This document shows positions 1 through 12,341 of a stretch of DNA of 64,000 bases, in pieces. The position numbers and the translations under genes were made by a program. Within the stretch, counting starts at the first letter, position 1. Each line of letters opens with the position of its first letter. Source of the stretch: Sambucus nigra (taxonomy: Eukaryota > Streptophyta > Magnoliopsida > Dipsacales > Adoxaceae); assembly GCA_949130495.1 (NCBI GenBank), contig OX422210.1:504781760-504845759 (forward strand), in the 5' to 3' direction. The notes under the pieces are model-generated. The model was not told where the DNA came from. It worked only from the letters and a program-made list of their open reading frames with translations, and did no database searches.

Positions 1-3000
1 GAGTTTCTAGTCGCCACATCTAAGAGTTTAATGGAAGATTTCCAATGAATTTCTATGCCGTCAACAGACACTTCTAAAATCCCAATTAGAACCAACAATG
101 ACAAGGAAAAACATAAGGTAACCACATCTTGGGTACCTAAGCACGACGTAAAATCCCTTGTTGTTCACATTACTCTTAAATCTCATAATACCTCTAAGTG
201 GTACTTTGATAGTTGGTGCTCCAGTCACATGAATGGTGACGTTTCATTTTTTACCTACCTAGAGGATCGTAAGGAAGGTAAAGTCACATTTGGGGACGTG
301 AGAAAGTCTACAATTGTAGGATGAGGTACAGTAGACACCAGAATTTCCTAAGCTAGAGGATGTTTTGTACGTTAAAAGTTTGAAAGCTAACACTCTTAGC
401 ATTAGCCAGTTGTGCTATGCTGACTTTGTAGTAATGTTTGACTGGAACGAGTGCAATATTTATGATTAAACCTGTAAACTTATATAGCAAGGGGTGAGGA
501 CTGAAGATAATTGCTATGGGATTGTGCCTAAGTCCTCATTTGTCTGTAACAACGACACAATCACTCCTATGGATCTGTGGCTTTAACGTCTAGATCATGT
601 AAATTTTAGAGATTTACAGAGATTAGCTAAAAAGGTCCTAAATCATGGTTTTCCATCATTTAGAAAGCCGAATTTCACGATTTGTGGACCCTGTCAGTTG
701 GGAAAGCAAGTCCGTAGTCCCCACAGGAAGTTGAATTCCATTACCGTTCCACTTGTGCTTAAGTTGATACATATGTATTTTATAAGACCTACTCGTACTG
801 AGAGTTTGGGCGGTAAGAGGTATATCCCCGTGATGGTAGATGATTTCTCTCATTACTCGATTGTAGGTTTTCTGAGAGAAAAATTCAATGCTATGGAATT
901 TATTACGACCAAGTGTCATGTCTTGCAAAATCAACACGGTGTCACTATCAATAGGATGTGTAGTGACAATGGCACTAAATTTAAGGAAGCTAAAGTATAT
1001 CTTTACTGTGATAACCTCGAGATTAAACACGATTTTTTTACTATGAAGACTCCTCAGCAAAATAGGATTGTTGAGAGGATGAATCGAACGATTCAGGAGA
1101 TGGCTAGATCTATGCTTCTAGGTCGTAGAGTTTCTTGGAGATTTTGGGCAGAGGCGGTATCTACCGCGTGCCACATAATGAATAGGGTTTGCCTTTGTCC
1201 ACACACACTTAAGATGCCTTATAAATTGTGGACTGGAAAGAAGCCCAACCGTTCATATTTTTGTGTCCTTGGGAGAAAATGCTACATCATATAGGATAAA
1301 GAGTAATGAAGTTTGACTCCCGAATTGACGAGAGAATATTGTTAGGATATTCATCGACTAGTAGAGCATATTGAGTTTTTAACTTGAGTAGATCTAAGGT
1401 TATGGAGTCAATAAACATCACCGTCTAAGATGACGAACCGCTAGTGTTTGCTGATTATAACCTTTTGTGTGAGGATGATGCACTTCCTTCTAATGATCCC
1501 ATTGTGCCTCCCATACCCAGGGTGGACCCTAGTTCTGTCTTAGGGGGCACACCTGCATGGATTTGTAAGAGTCGTGATCCTACTAATATTCTAGGAGATC
1601 CCTCCATAGGGGTCAAGAGTCGTGCTCACCTGGAGAAGGTGGTTAGATTTGTTTGCTACACATCTAAAGTAGAGCCCAAAAACGTCAAAGAAGCCCTCAA
1701 GGATTAACATTGGGTATCTTCTATATAGGATGAATTGCTTCAGTTTAAGAAGAATGATGTCTGGGATCTAGTCCCCTGACCTAGTGAGAAGAATGTGATT
1801 GGTTCCAAGTGGATTTACAAAAAGAAGATGGATGAGAATGGTACCATTATTCGAAATAAGGCTAGGTTGGTCGCTCAGGGCTATACATAGATAGAGGGTG
1901 TAGAATTTGATAAGACATTTGCTCCTATTGCGAGGCTTGAGTTCGTTCGCTCATTACTCGTCATCCCATGTCATCCGCACTTCAAGTTATACCACATGGA
2001 TGTCAAGAGTTCCTTTCTGAATGGCATTCTACAGGAGGAAGTTTACATGGAATAACCAAAAGGGTTAGAAGACCTAAGCATCCTGATCACATCTATTTTT
2101 TATAGAAAGCCCTGTATAGTTTAAAGCAAGAACCCCATGCTTGGTACGAGAGTATTACTTCCTATATCTTAGCTCATGGCTTTATGAGAGGGGGAGTTAA
2201 TAAGAAGTTATTTATTCGGAAAGGATACAGTGCTATTTTTGTTACCTAGGTCTATGTGGATGACATAGTCTTTGGATCCACGTGCTCCTGACATGTTCAC
2301 GACTTTGAGAAGGAGATGAAGAGTGAGTTAGAGAGGAGTATGGTTGGTGTTCTTATATTCTTCCTTGGTCTCAAGGTTTGTCAGCTAGAGGATGGGATAT
2401 TCATCTCCTAATACAAGTATGCTAGAGACCTTGTGAAGAAATTTGGCTTAAACTACGCTAAGTACGCAGGTACCTCAATGAGTACCTCAATAAAGCTTAG
2501 ATAGGACACTTCAGGCAAAGACATAGAGTAAACCTTATGTCAGAGCATGATAGGTAGTCTTCTTTACTTGACTGTCACTCGTCTTGACATGGCCTTTAGT
2601 GTTAGAATTTGTGCACGATATCAGGCATCCCCAAAAGAGTCACACGTACACACTCTTAAGCGTATTATCAAATGCATGAGTGGGACTCTCTCATTTGGCA
2701 TTTGGTATTCATTTGATACCAATGATCGGTTATCTGCCCATTAGGATGCCGATTGGTCCAAAGATGCAGATGGATGTAAGAGAAGTTCTGGTGGGTGTTT
2801 CTTCTATGGTTCTGCTCTTGTCTCTTAGTTGAGCAAGAAGCAAAACTCCATCTTTTTATCCACTGTGGAGGCTGAGTACCTAGTCGTTAGGAGTTCTTGC
2901 ATGTAAGATCTGTGAATGAAGAAGATGATGGAGGATTATGGGATATCATAGGACACCATGACTATTTCTTGTGATAACACGAGCATGATACACATATCCC

Positions 3001-3197
3001 TTAATCCAGACCAGCATTCGCACACAAAACACATTAGGATACGCGAGCACTTTATCCATGAGCTTGTCAAAGAAAAGGTCGTATCCTTGAGTTTTATTTC
3101 TACCGACCTCCAGTCAGCTGATAATTTGACGAAGCCTTTAGAGTCCCTTATATTCGAGAGTCTTAAGAAGTCTTTAGGAATTTGTGTAGTTGACTGA
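1..3197 (+). pseudogene. pol: C1 pol remnant: protease, integrase, RT, RNase H (copia order)
   Basis: The protease active site sits near 205-240 as DSW instead of DSG. The GAG-pre-integrase region spans about 340-690, with the CxxC pair intact (CGPCQLGK near 685). The integrase core is at about 698-1294: the first catalytic Asp is lost (IHMYFI; C2 has IHMDLM), while SDNG and the Glu of TPQQNRIVER remain. RT keeps motif A (HMDVKSSFLNG, about 1999) and YVDD (VYVDDIVFG, about 2251). RNase H runs to the natural TGA at 3195-3197. In-frame stops include TGA 1372, TAA 1426, TAG 1726, TGA 1777 and TAG 1888. At the last three, C2 still has CAG, CGA and CAG. No protein product is expected. Confidence 0.88.
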
Positions 3198-5077
3198 GGG
3201 GTGGTTCCATGTATAAGATAGGATGCATTTTCATGTTCACATTATATGAGTCATATCGCTAGATAATTTCATTTTTGTAGTATTTTTTTCTTTCTCATAT
3301 ATCTTTTTTAAACTCAAAAATATTTTTCATTTTTTTTAAATTGAAAAATCCAAAAAGATTTTCGTTTTATAAAATTTATGAAAAACATAAAATGAGTTTT
3401 GTATTTTGTTTACTCCTTTTATCAATGAACATTTAAGATATTCATAGTCACAACTTCATTCCATATTCCTTGTGACTGTTTGATAGTGTTTTGAGATGCT
3501 ACATCATTTCATCCATGTGCTTTACATTGTTTCGAGTCAATGAGATGTGATTAATGATATATTTTTACATGTTTGGCTTTACTGCACACGTGCACGGTAT
3601 TATTTGAGTATTGTACTTGTCTATAAAATCTTGGTTTGAGTGTTTCCATCTCAATTATGTCTATACAACAAACCAAATGCGATAAAAGTTGACAAGAAAG
3701 TAGTGCATGTAAAAGTCGTTGAAATGAGTTTGTGTGAATTTGAAAAACGGGGAAAGGCTACGAAAGGTACTCATTTATCCTTTATGATTAAGCCACCATT
3801 TAAATCGGACCTAGAAAAAGTGTGGAAAAAACAGAAGCCAAGGTCCAAAGAGGCTAAAAAGAGCCCTAAAAAAATTCATAGGCAATAAAAACAAAAATAT
3901 GCCAAAAAGTGTGCCAACAGGTTTTAGTTTCATCACCTCAAAATAAAAATAAAAATCATTATTATTTATTGAGGGAGTTTGGATGGAATATAAAACGAGT
4001 TTTCACATCCTTGAAAGTCATGCAAAAACGCTATATATTTTTGGATGTTATTGGTGTGTAAATCACTTTGAGCTTTGATTTGTTGATTTTATTGAGTCAA
4101 TTTATTATAATTCTACCATTTTTACACCTAAGGAAGATATTGAGTTCATTTATTAGGAGTATCCGAAATTCATCGTGCACATATATTATGGTTGTATGTA
4201 TTGATTTTCTTATCGAATTTGTTCACACCCCTATATTTATGCTATCACCGACTTGGCTATTTTCGTGTTCTTTCATGGTGTGATTTTTTGTTATACATTT
4301 TATTTTTGTTTTGAAAAAAATTGAAAATTTCAAAAGAGAAAGTTTGATTACCTTATGACATTCTCCATTAGCATTGATTAGTGTTCTTCATATTTGTATA
4401 TTTGGGGACATTATAAAAAGGAGGGAACGAATTGTGGGGGAGATTTTCATGTTTGAGATTATAATGATTTTTTTGTGCTTAATTGATATTGATTTCTTCT
4501 TACCATTATTTTTCAAACTGTTGCGCGTCACGGGTATTGTTTCTTGTCTCATGTGTGAGGTACAAAATTGAGGATTATTTTTGTTCTCCCTAAGATTTTC
4601 ATGTTTGAGATTATAATGATTTATTTGTACTTAATCGATATTGATTTCTTCTTATCATTACTTTTCAAACTGTTGCGTGTCACGGGTATTGTTTCTTGTC
4701 TCATGTGTGTAGGTACAAAATTGAGGATTATTTTTGCACACCCTAAGATTTGCATGTTTGAGATTATAATGATTTATTTGTGCTTATTGATATTGATTTC
4801 TTCTTATCATTATTTTTCAAACTGTTGCAAGTCACGAGTATTGTTTCTTATCTCATGTGTGTAGGTACAAAATTGAGAATTATTTTTTCACACCTTGATG
4901 ATGACAAAGAAAGTTTAAATAAGTTGGAGATTTGAATATGTTGAAGACTTTTTGAAGACATGTCATTTAGTATTTCCAGTTTTTGGGTTTAATGGGGTTA
5001 TTAAATTGCATGTCATTTGTTTTGAGTTTTGGGTAGCATAATTCGAATAGTTTTTATTTATGTACCGGCATAGACAT
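3198..5077 (+). other. C1 3' noncoding region between pol and PPT
   Basis: About 1.9 kb without a credible gene. It aligns in patches with 17413-18906 of C2 and 32621-34661 of C3. Shared landmarks are a hairpin at 3343-3363 (GAAAAATC, loop CAAAAA, GATTTTC), a block containing GATGCTACATCATTTCATCC near 3500, a block of GCTACGAAAGG near 3758, and purine tracts such as AAAAGGAGGGA near 4415. Short reading frames here are AT-rich noise. The region probably holds cis signals of the RNA genome rather than a protein gene. Confidence 0.7.
4441..4897 (+). repeat. Three tandem copies of a ~152-bp unit in the C1 3' region
   Basis: The unit starts with AGATTTTCATGTTTGAG at 4441, again at 4593 and, with one change, at 4746, giving periods of 152 and 153 bp. 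Each copy ends with the block CTCATGTGTGTAGGTAC (the first copy lacks the T and one G). C2 (about 18617-18760) and C3 (about 34400-34480) hold only one copy, so the triplication is specific to C1 or its close relatives. The three short frames across it are a by-product of the repeat. Confidence 0.85.
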
Positions 5078-5089
5078 AGGGTGGAGATT
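5078..5089 (+). promoter_or_regulatory. C1 polypurine tract
   Basis: AGGGTGGAGATT lies directly against the LTR start TGTAAGG. The same position in C2 reads AGGGGGAGATT and in C3 AAAGGGGGAGATT. It is the expected primer for plus-strand DNA synthesis. The T in the middle (5082) interrupts the purine run and may have weakened it. Confidence 0.85.
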
Positions 5090-6113
5090 TGTAAGGACTT
5101 GATTTTATAAATGTCTGTTTAGAATCTAGAAAGTTTTCTATGCATCCTAGATCACATCTAGTATGTCTGATACCGCTACATTCGTCACGTCAACGCATTC
5201 ATCCATGACGGCCTCGATCTGAATCTGAAGTTATCACGCTCCCACTATCTTCATACATGCGTAGTGAAACCCCAATGTGCAACGTACAATGTGCGTCTTC
5301 AACACTCAACCGTTCCCATTACTCCACTAGAATTTTTGGTAAAATAAATAATTTGGAGTTTTTAATGGTTACATAATTATTTGGGAATTTTTAGAAAATA
5401 TTTTTTAAGGTTTCAAAATGTTTTCCTTAGTAGAAAGAACTTTTTCTAAGTGTAGAAGCGACAAAATTTTTTACTTTGACGTCGTTCGAGTGACATCACA
5501 GTGTCATTCAAGAGACATGTGGCAATCGCGTGAAGTGGTTCGAACAACGTTTCATTTCGTTTGAGAGATATCCCTCTGTCTTTAGAGCGATGCACCGCCT
5601 CAATTTTCGTATAAATAACAGTCTTCTACATGTACATTTATCAAGTCTTTTGCACCTCCGTTTATAGAAGAACTGTTGTGTTTTTCAGACTTCAACCTTT
5701 TTGGTTTTTAATCCTTCTGATTCACAAGTACTTCCCAAATACATATGTGAATCCTTATATACCCTAGATTGATTGTTCTACTCATTTGGAGTATTCTTGT
5801 GGATAAGAAGGTTGTTGTCCATTGCTGACTTGGAGATTTTGTGGGATCTCTTGCTGATGACGACGAATCGACGTCTGTGGGTATTCGTGTGTCATAGTAT
5901 TTCTCTGTAATTCTAAGTGTTACGAATTATAGTGAAATAAAAGATTTTTCCTTTTGGGGGATTTTTCCTTATATTGTGATTGTTTTACATGGTTGAATTT
6001 ATTTAATTCATCAATCACATTTATCTGCAAGAGTTAGGATTTTTGGGATTAAAAATTAAAATTTAATTAAACAAGTTTAATCATTGATTGTTGGCGCACT
6101 CTCAGTGTCCACA
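5090..6113 (+). repeat. C1 3' LTR
   Basis: It begins with TGTAAGGAC after the polypurine tract, the same start as the C2, C3 and S2 LTRs, and ends near GTGTCCACA. The end was chosen because the preceding layout (a long TTTAAT-rich stretch, then a GCGCACTC-type block and CA) matches the C2 LTR end at 12229. A CA at 6107 is an alternative. Degenerate TCGTTCGAA palindromes occur at about 5479-5600 (for example GTCGTTCGAGTGAC and GTGGTTCGAACAACG), at the same relative place as the palindrome clusters of the related LTRs. Confidence 0.78.
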
Positions 6114-6362
6114 TATACATAAATCTCGGAGATAAAAATTATAAAGCCCCAACCCAAATTTGGGTTACCATTGGATCAACCCGCACCTGAGTCAAGGTGT
6201 TAAGGGGGAAGTTTGATTCTATTATTTAAGAAAAACCTTTAATTTACATCATTTTATAAGAAGTAAAATTTTATTTACAGGTCTTAATTTAAGAAAAAGG
6301 TTGTCACTTTAAGTAATTAGATTAATTAACAAGATTTATTTTGGAAAACTCCATTAAATCCC

Positions 6363-6484
<122 letters not shown>

Positions 6485-7283
6485 GAAAATAAATCATAAA
6501 TACCCGTGTTATTAAAAACAATGGCCCAAGGCCTGAATAAAAAGTTGTTCAAAGTGCCATAAATTTAAATTTTCCCAAATACAATTTTAAAAAATCATGG
6601 TAAAGTCTCTAATGAAAACTTTTACCCATTGGGGCCTTACCAACGTCCTTGCCAATGTCCCTATCAGATGTACCCGGGGGTGGGGGTCTTATCATAAAAA
6701 GTAGGGGTGAGAAAAGCTCTCAGCACCGTGGGATATACTAAGAAATACATTTTTATACCAAAATATTATACATATAACGTTTATTTTAGACATTCCGAAA
6801 ACGTTATCATTTTATGAGCATAAATGCAACAACTATGCAAAATGACCCGAGCTACATGCTCATACCCACACTTAACCAATTTACACCAATTTTTCACGTA
6901 TTTAGAGACCATTTAATTATCCTTATTCACTAGTCTCCATTTTTACTATTCCCATTAGGTTGTCTTTCTTACATTTCTAAGTACAACCTTATTCATTACC
7001 ATTCTCATTATTCCATTATCAACATTAGATTTTTATTGGAATTTACTGAATAACTGCACATTTAAACAGGCTCCACATTGTCGGTTAAACTATCATATGC
7101 TCTGGCCAGTGATTTTGGGTCTTCACCATAGGGCTCCTGTCCCTTCTTAATTGTTCCCGATTGCATCTGAGTCCATATTAATGTGTGTGAACATTTTATC
7201 TAATGTCGACATTATTCCAACATTTTTATCATCTTTACGGTTCACATTTACATTTCATACCATTTTCATGCCACTTTATTTAT

Positions 7284-9927
7284 TGTAATAACCCTCGCTC
7301 ATGAGACCGTATTTCATAGTAATTACTTAGTATAGTAATTAGAGACCAGTGTTGGGTTATGATTTGAATGTTAATTCAATGTGGAAAAGTTGATATTTAT
7401 TATGAGGTTGCATACATATCATAATTTTGGGAAAATATCGCTATGTCATGCTTATTAATATCATCTGAATTTAAAATGATATTTGGCTTAATAATGAGAC
7501 CGGAACCTAAATTGAATTTTAAAATGTCCAAATGATAATTTGGAGGTTGCCGTTGATTCCGTAATGTGTGATATAGTCAAATAATGTGCCATATTGTATT
7601 TTGTAGTTTTGGGCATTTTTGACTGGTTGTGCCCTAATTATGATATTACGTATTATTTTATCGCACTTTTGGTTAATTAAGGGGGGCATTTGCCTTAAGT
7701 CACGATTTAAGCCTACTAAGTCTTCTATTTCCCCAAAATCCCTTCCTAAACCTAAGAGAGAAAGAGAAGAGTAGAGAGAAAGCTTTGGAGATTGAGAGAA
7801 ATTGCTACTACACCAAGGAATCTGCATATTTGCTGAATCAAGGCAAGTTTTTACTTGCTATTTGTGTCTTGAGATAGATGAATTGTTGTGATAATGGTGT
7901 ATTGATTTTAGTTTAGTAAACCTAGGGTTTTCTTATGTATATTTTGGGTTTTGATTCACTCTAAGTTGATTCATGAGGTTTTAAGATGATCAATAGCATC
8001 TTTGATGTTCTTATAGTGTTGGCATATGAGTTTGGTTTGGAGAAATTTGAGTTGGGGTAGAAAATGGAGTCCAAGACTCCATAGCCATTTCATGGCGAAA
8101 TCGCAGGCCCGAATCGATTCGGCCCCCTGGGCGAATCGATTCGGCAGTTATGCAGAAACCCAGATTTTCAGTCCGAATCGATTCGGCCCTCTGAGCGAAT
8201 CGATTCGGCTATTATGCAGAATCTCAAACTTTCTGGCCGAATCGATTCGGCCAAGGGGGCAAATCGATTCGGTAGCCCTGCATTTTCCAAAATTTTTTCT
8301 TTTTTCATTTTAACCCTTTTCTTTAGGATTATTGATTAGGGACCTTCTTAAATGAAGTAAACACAGGGTTTAGAGTACTAGTTGAGTTGGGTCGACACCC
8401 TAGACTCGAAAGGGTTCATCTAGGGTTCTTTCAAGGGGGAATTTAAGGTGATGTTTAGGCATCACTTTTGTCTTGTCGTTTTATATCGGTCTAGAATGTA
8501 TTAAGGTCAATTTTGGAGACTTTAGAATTCAACTTGAGTTTCATTTTGACTTGATGGTTTATGTTAAAGCCAACGGAGGCTTTGGGGATAACTTTGGAGT
8601 CTAAAATTCCTTTTGAGGATGCTATGTCGGTACCACTTATACTTAGTCCCGAATTAGCTTATACATTAAATTAAAATGAGAAATTGTTAAGGTAAATGAT
8701 AATTTACTAATCATGAAATGGGAAATAAATAAAATGGATGTTACACACCTCTCTAAATGCCATCTTAAGGGAAGTCCGCACGATAGGTGAAGCCCCCTGG
8801 CTAATGAATGCAGGGTGGATATAGTCCTAGGCCATGGGAGCGCTTATGGTTGTATATTTTTCTGTGCTGGTAGGAAGATTCCGGGTGTGGTCTTGGCTAC
8901 CACGCAGGCTCATGGCCGCTTCCCGACGTTTGCGATAGGATCCCAGGTTGTCTTATGTTAGGCCCTGGAAGATGATGGTTATTTAGGGACGCGCACAGTG
9001 GGGAAACCCGGACGGGCGGTCTTAGAAACGTTATATTTATATTATGACTATTCTAATTATCGAGTTGGACTCGATGGAACATTAATGCCATAAAGAGCAA
9101 ATTATGCCGCAAAGAGCATGTTATTGAGATTAGTGCCATATAGAGCACATGATGACAATTATATTCCTGATAAGGAATGGAAAATGAATATTTAAATTGA
9201 AATACGGTTAAAGATGATAAAGGCTCATAAGCACTTTTAATTCTGTTTTATTATGAATCTCACTCTATGTAGTCCTTCATCAGTTTTAGTTCCTTATATG
9301 CTGTTAACATGCTAGACTATCATCCATGATTAATTGTGCATCATTATCATACTTTTCATTTATCTATTGATCACATATACCCGGCCCTGACCGGTTTTCT
9401 TTTCTTATGGTATCTCTATATGTATATGATCCGTTCAGGTGTTCCGCCGCACGGTCGCCAGTAATGACTTTTCTCTTCCGCATGTTTTGAGGAGCCGTGA
9501 CACTGTGCGGGTTTCACGGGATCTTGCGTAGACGCCTCTGTTTATGTTTCTAGTTATGTTCGGTTCATTCGGGCTTGTTTCCCAAACAGTTGTAATTGTA
9601 TAATGAATTTAATATGTAACACTTGGTACTATATGTATGTTGTATGCATGGTATTGACCGACGTTTTATTCGGTCCTTTGTATCTTTCGGGATTTCTTAT
9701 ATGCGCTTGTGGGGGTTTCCACCCTCTATTTCTATTATGGGTTGTTGAAAATGTTTTCTTTTTTATTTCAAATCAAAGTTTTTGATAACCCGTTTTCTGG
9801 AATATAGAGTGGTTATTCCTTATGCTTTGTATATTGTCGTGATGATGAGGATGATATTATCCATGATTTCCTATTTTATAGGGGTATAGGGCTGGCCACC
9901 CTTTATTTCGGATAGCGGGTTGTCACA
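7284..9927. mobile_element. S1: solo LTR (gypsy-type) with TTTAT duplication
   Basis: The 2644-bp block begins TGTAATAACCC and ends GGGTTGTCACA, a near inverted repeat of its own ends typical of plant gypsy LTRs. It is flanked on both sides by TTTAT (7279-7283 and 9928-9932). No internal gag-pol is present, so this is a solo LTR left by recombination between two LTRs. It sits within the G1 3' LTR: host sequence resumes right after the duplication. The block holds a palindrome array at 8110-8271 and no gene. The 95-residue frame at 8026-8313 reads across the array and is not credible. Confidence 0.9.
8110..8271. repeat. Palindrome array CGAATCGATTCG, six sites in three 64-bp units
   Basis: The perfect palindrome CGAATCGATTCG starts at 8110, 8132, 8174, 8196 and 8238; a sixth site at 8260 has one change. 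Spacings are 22, 42, 22, 42 and 22, so the array is a 64-bp tandem unit with two sites each. The filler is also partly repeated (TTATGCAGAA occurs after the second and fourth sites). The sites are CG-rich within AT-rich surroundings. Confidence 0.95.
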
Positions 9928-11371
9928 TTTATGTCATTTTTTTTTCATAAAAATGACTGATAAGGTTAAATGAGCAAATCCAAACACTTGGACCCTCTAT
10001 TTTACCAAAATTACCATTTTACCCTTAATTGCCAAAACATTGTGAAAAACTTTTTTCCTTCATTATGGTATCAAAAATCATCATTTTATGTTCAAAAATC
10101 GCATTTCACTAATTTGTGATAAAAAATCATGTTTTTGCATTCTTTCTCAAGAAAATACCATTTCTTCAGATTTCTTTAACAAGAAATACATTTAATAATT
10201 TGAAGGACATTTTACCAAAATGTCCATTTTATCGAAATGTCGATTTCAACCTTGTAATCATATGTTGTTTAAACATAATTATTTTTCATTTCTGAACCTA
10301 TTACAACAAATTTGGGGCTAGCTTTTACAACTTTCTTATTTCAACATAAAACTCATTTTTAATTTCATATATAGTGTTTGTATGATCTCCACCAACATAC
10401 TACAAGGTTTAACACATGTCTGGGAGGATTTTAAGCCTAAAAATCCTTATATATGAACCTAAATATAATATTAACATGGAACTATATTTTCATGCATCTT
10501 AATCCTATTTCAAGATTAAAAATATATTTTGTTCTTCAAAAACCCATTTACGTCTAGTCTTCTCAAAACTTCCATTTTTGTAAAAAAAAAGCCTTAAATG
10601 AACGTATTAGAAAATGTCTTTATAAGATTAAACCATATTCTAACATGAATTGTAACATACATTTAGCCTTTAATCTTGAAAACATAATGACAAAAACCCT
10701 ACCATAAGGTTGAAGAGGAGAAAACGAGGAAAGGATGACTCTAAAGCTCCTAAAATTCCCAGAAATGCACTAAGAAGCTCCTAGCAACTCCAAAGCTCTA
10801 AGAATTCTCTAAGAATACTCCAACTCTTCTTGAAAACTTCAATGATAAATCTCCAACCCAATTTCTTCTTTAGTTAAGGCTTGAAATGGGTATTGCTAGC
10901 TTGAAAATGGGCTAAATATTGCAAAGGATGGAGGTTGAGAGATTGGGGATGGTGGGAGTGGGCTGAAAATGGAGAAAGGAACTTAGAGAAAGAGAAAAGG
11001 AGAGATAAAAGCCTTGAAAATATTATGAGAGGTTCTGGGAATGATCCCTCCAACACCATTTCTCTCATATTTGTGCTCCAAAACACACTACCTTTAACCA
11101 TTGGTCCATCAACCCTTGACCCACAATCTGATTTGAACCATTGGGAACTTGACAGCTTAATCAATCCAAAGGACCATGTCGCGATAGCACATAAAAATCT
11201 ATGAAATTTTGAATTTTTGATGCCTCATTCGAAAGATTTCCCTTCTCGTTCCAATTACATGCCTTCTCGTTCGAACGGGGTTCCAACGAGACCCTAACAA
11301 GGCTTAGAAAACACAACCATTATAATGACAACCCATTACTTGATCCAATAAATCATTCAAACGAAGGTTCT

Positions 11372-12229
11372 TGTAAGGGCATTTTGTCCAGTATTTATGT
11401 ATATGTCATAAGTCGTTACATTGTTGAAGAAATTTAAGATCTCATCATCATCAATGGATCCGAATATCAAAGAATTCAAAAAAGGAATCTAAATTTTGGA
11501 CAGCCGGACCGGTTCGCCTGTTTGGAAAATGAACCGGTCCGCCCCCGGACCGATTTGCCCTCTACCCAGACCGATTCGCCATGCTCTTCAAACCAGTGTA
11601 CCCCGGATCGAATGCAAATCGAAAAGACATCAGTCCGACCTTGGACCGATCTGCATCCTTATCGGATCGGTCCGCCTGGGATAAAATCGTGCAGATCGTG
11701 TTCAGTTATTTTTGGCCCAGGTTTTCTTTTATAAATCGACTTCGGGGATTTGTTTTCTAAGAATTATAGAGACGATTTTCAGAGTCCCAATACTCTAAGT
11801 CTTCATCTTCATGAGTTCACAAACTCATGTTTAATTCACACAACCTTGCCATATCTGTGTGAATCACTTTGTAACCCAAGAACACACTTTTGTTTGTTAA
11901 TACCCTTGTGGAGAAGATCGACCTTCTTCTTCATTGCTGCCCTCCTGGAAAGGGAAACTTCCAGCCACCGACTACAGATCCGATGCCTACGGGTAATTCT
12001 ATGTCACTATATTTTTATTGTAATCCGAGAATTTATATGTTATAATATTATAATGAAAATAAATGATTTTACCCCTTTGGGGGATTTTTTCTCAATTGTG
12101 TGTGTTTGATCATACTAGCATGTTCTTACATCTTATTCAATCACACCTAGTTGCATGTTTAGGGTTTAATTGGGTTAAACTGAGTTTAATTATATTATTT
12201 CTTAATTTGAACGCACTCGCACCTCTTCA
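11372..12229 (+). repeat. C2 5' LTR
   Basis: 858 bp from TGTAAGGGC to CACCTCTTCA, directly before the primer site. It is matched base for base over long stretches by 18918-19789. It holds a cluster of CGGACCGG-type palindromes at 11504-11676. I could not pick a convincing TATA box. The short frames at 11496-12311 are not genes. Confidence 0.95.
11504..11676. repeat. CGGACCGG-type palindrome cluster in the C2 5' LTR
   Basis: Repeated short blocks of the form GGACCGRTYYGCC and their inverses: GGACCGGTTCGCC, AACCGGTCCGCC, GGACCGATTTGCC, AGACCGATTCGCC, GGACCGATCTGC and GGATCGGTCCGCC. The 3' LTR has the same cluster at 19051-19236, where some sites differ (for example GGACCGATCCGCC and GGACCGGTCCGCC). 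CG-rich palindrome clusters in LTRs are reported for Sireviruses. Confidence 0.85.
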
Positions 12230-12232
12230 AAT

Positions 12233-12247
12233 TGGTATCAGAGCAGG
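12233..12247 (+). promoter_or_regulatory. C2 primer-binding site (initiator tRNA-Met type)
   Basis: TGGTATCAGAGCAGG begins three bases after the 5' LTR end. The first 12 bases match the usual plant copia site complementary to the 3' end of initiator tRNA-Met. Confidence 0.95.
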
Positions 12248-12341
12248 TTACGCTAATCTATCGCGTATTCGTAAGTTTTCGCAAAATTTTTCCAAGATAT
12301 CAATTTTTTGAAAAATTGATTTTTGAAAAAGAGCGTGTTCA

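Larger units (their letters stand above)
1..6113 (+). mobile_element. C1: 5'-truncated (by window edge) Sirevirus-like Ty1/copia element
   Basis: The window opens inside the gag-protease linker of a copia element. Protease, integrase, reverse transcriptase and RNase H remnants follow in copia order, then about 1.9 kb of 3' noncoding DNA, a polypurine tract and a 3' LTR. It is colinear with C2 (11372-19789) throughout the coding part and most of the 3' noncoding part, so domains were placed by that alignment. The 5' LTR and gag lie outside the window, so no target-site duplication can be tested. Many in-frame stops make it defective. Assignment to the Sirevirus group rests on the gag type seen in C2, the repeated GGGGGAG tracts before the 3' LTR and the palindrome-bearing LTR. 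Confidence 0.9.

Noticed and set aside
4068..4283. Possible membrane peptide in the C1 3' region
   Set aside because: The hydrophobic look comes from T-rich noncoding DNA; C2 and C3 do not keep the frame.
8110..8271. CRISPR-like array
   Set aside because: The repeats are 12-bp palindromes with spacers that are themselves repeated, within a plant LTR; there are no cas genes and no unique spacers.
8026..8313. Possible small repeat protein of SIR and NRFG units
   Set aside because: It reads the S1 palindrome array; the array explains it fully.
10874..11204. Overlapping frames on both strands near the end of the G1 LTR
   Set aside because: The same region in the other LTR (56294-56708) keeps the frames only in part, with no family resemblance; LTR sequence explains it.
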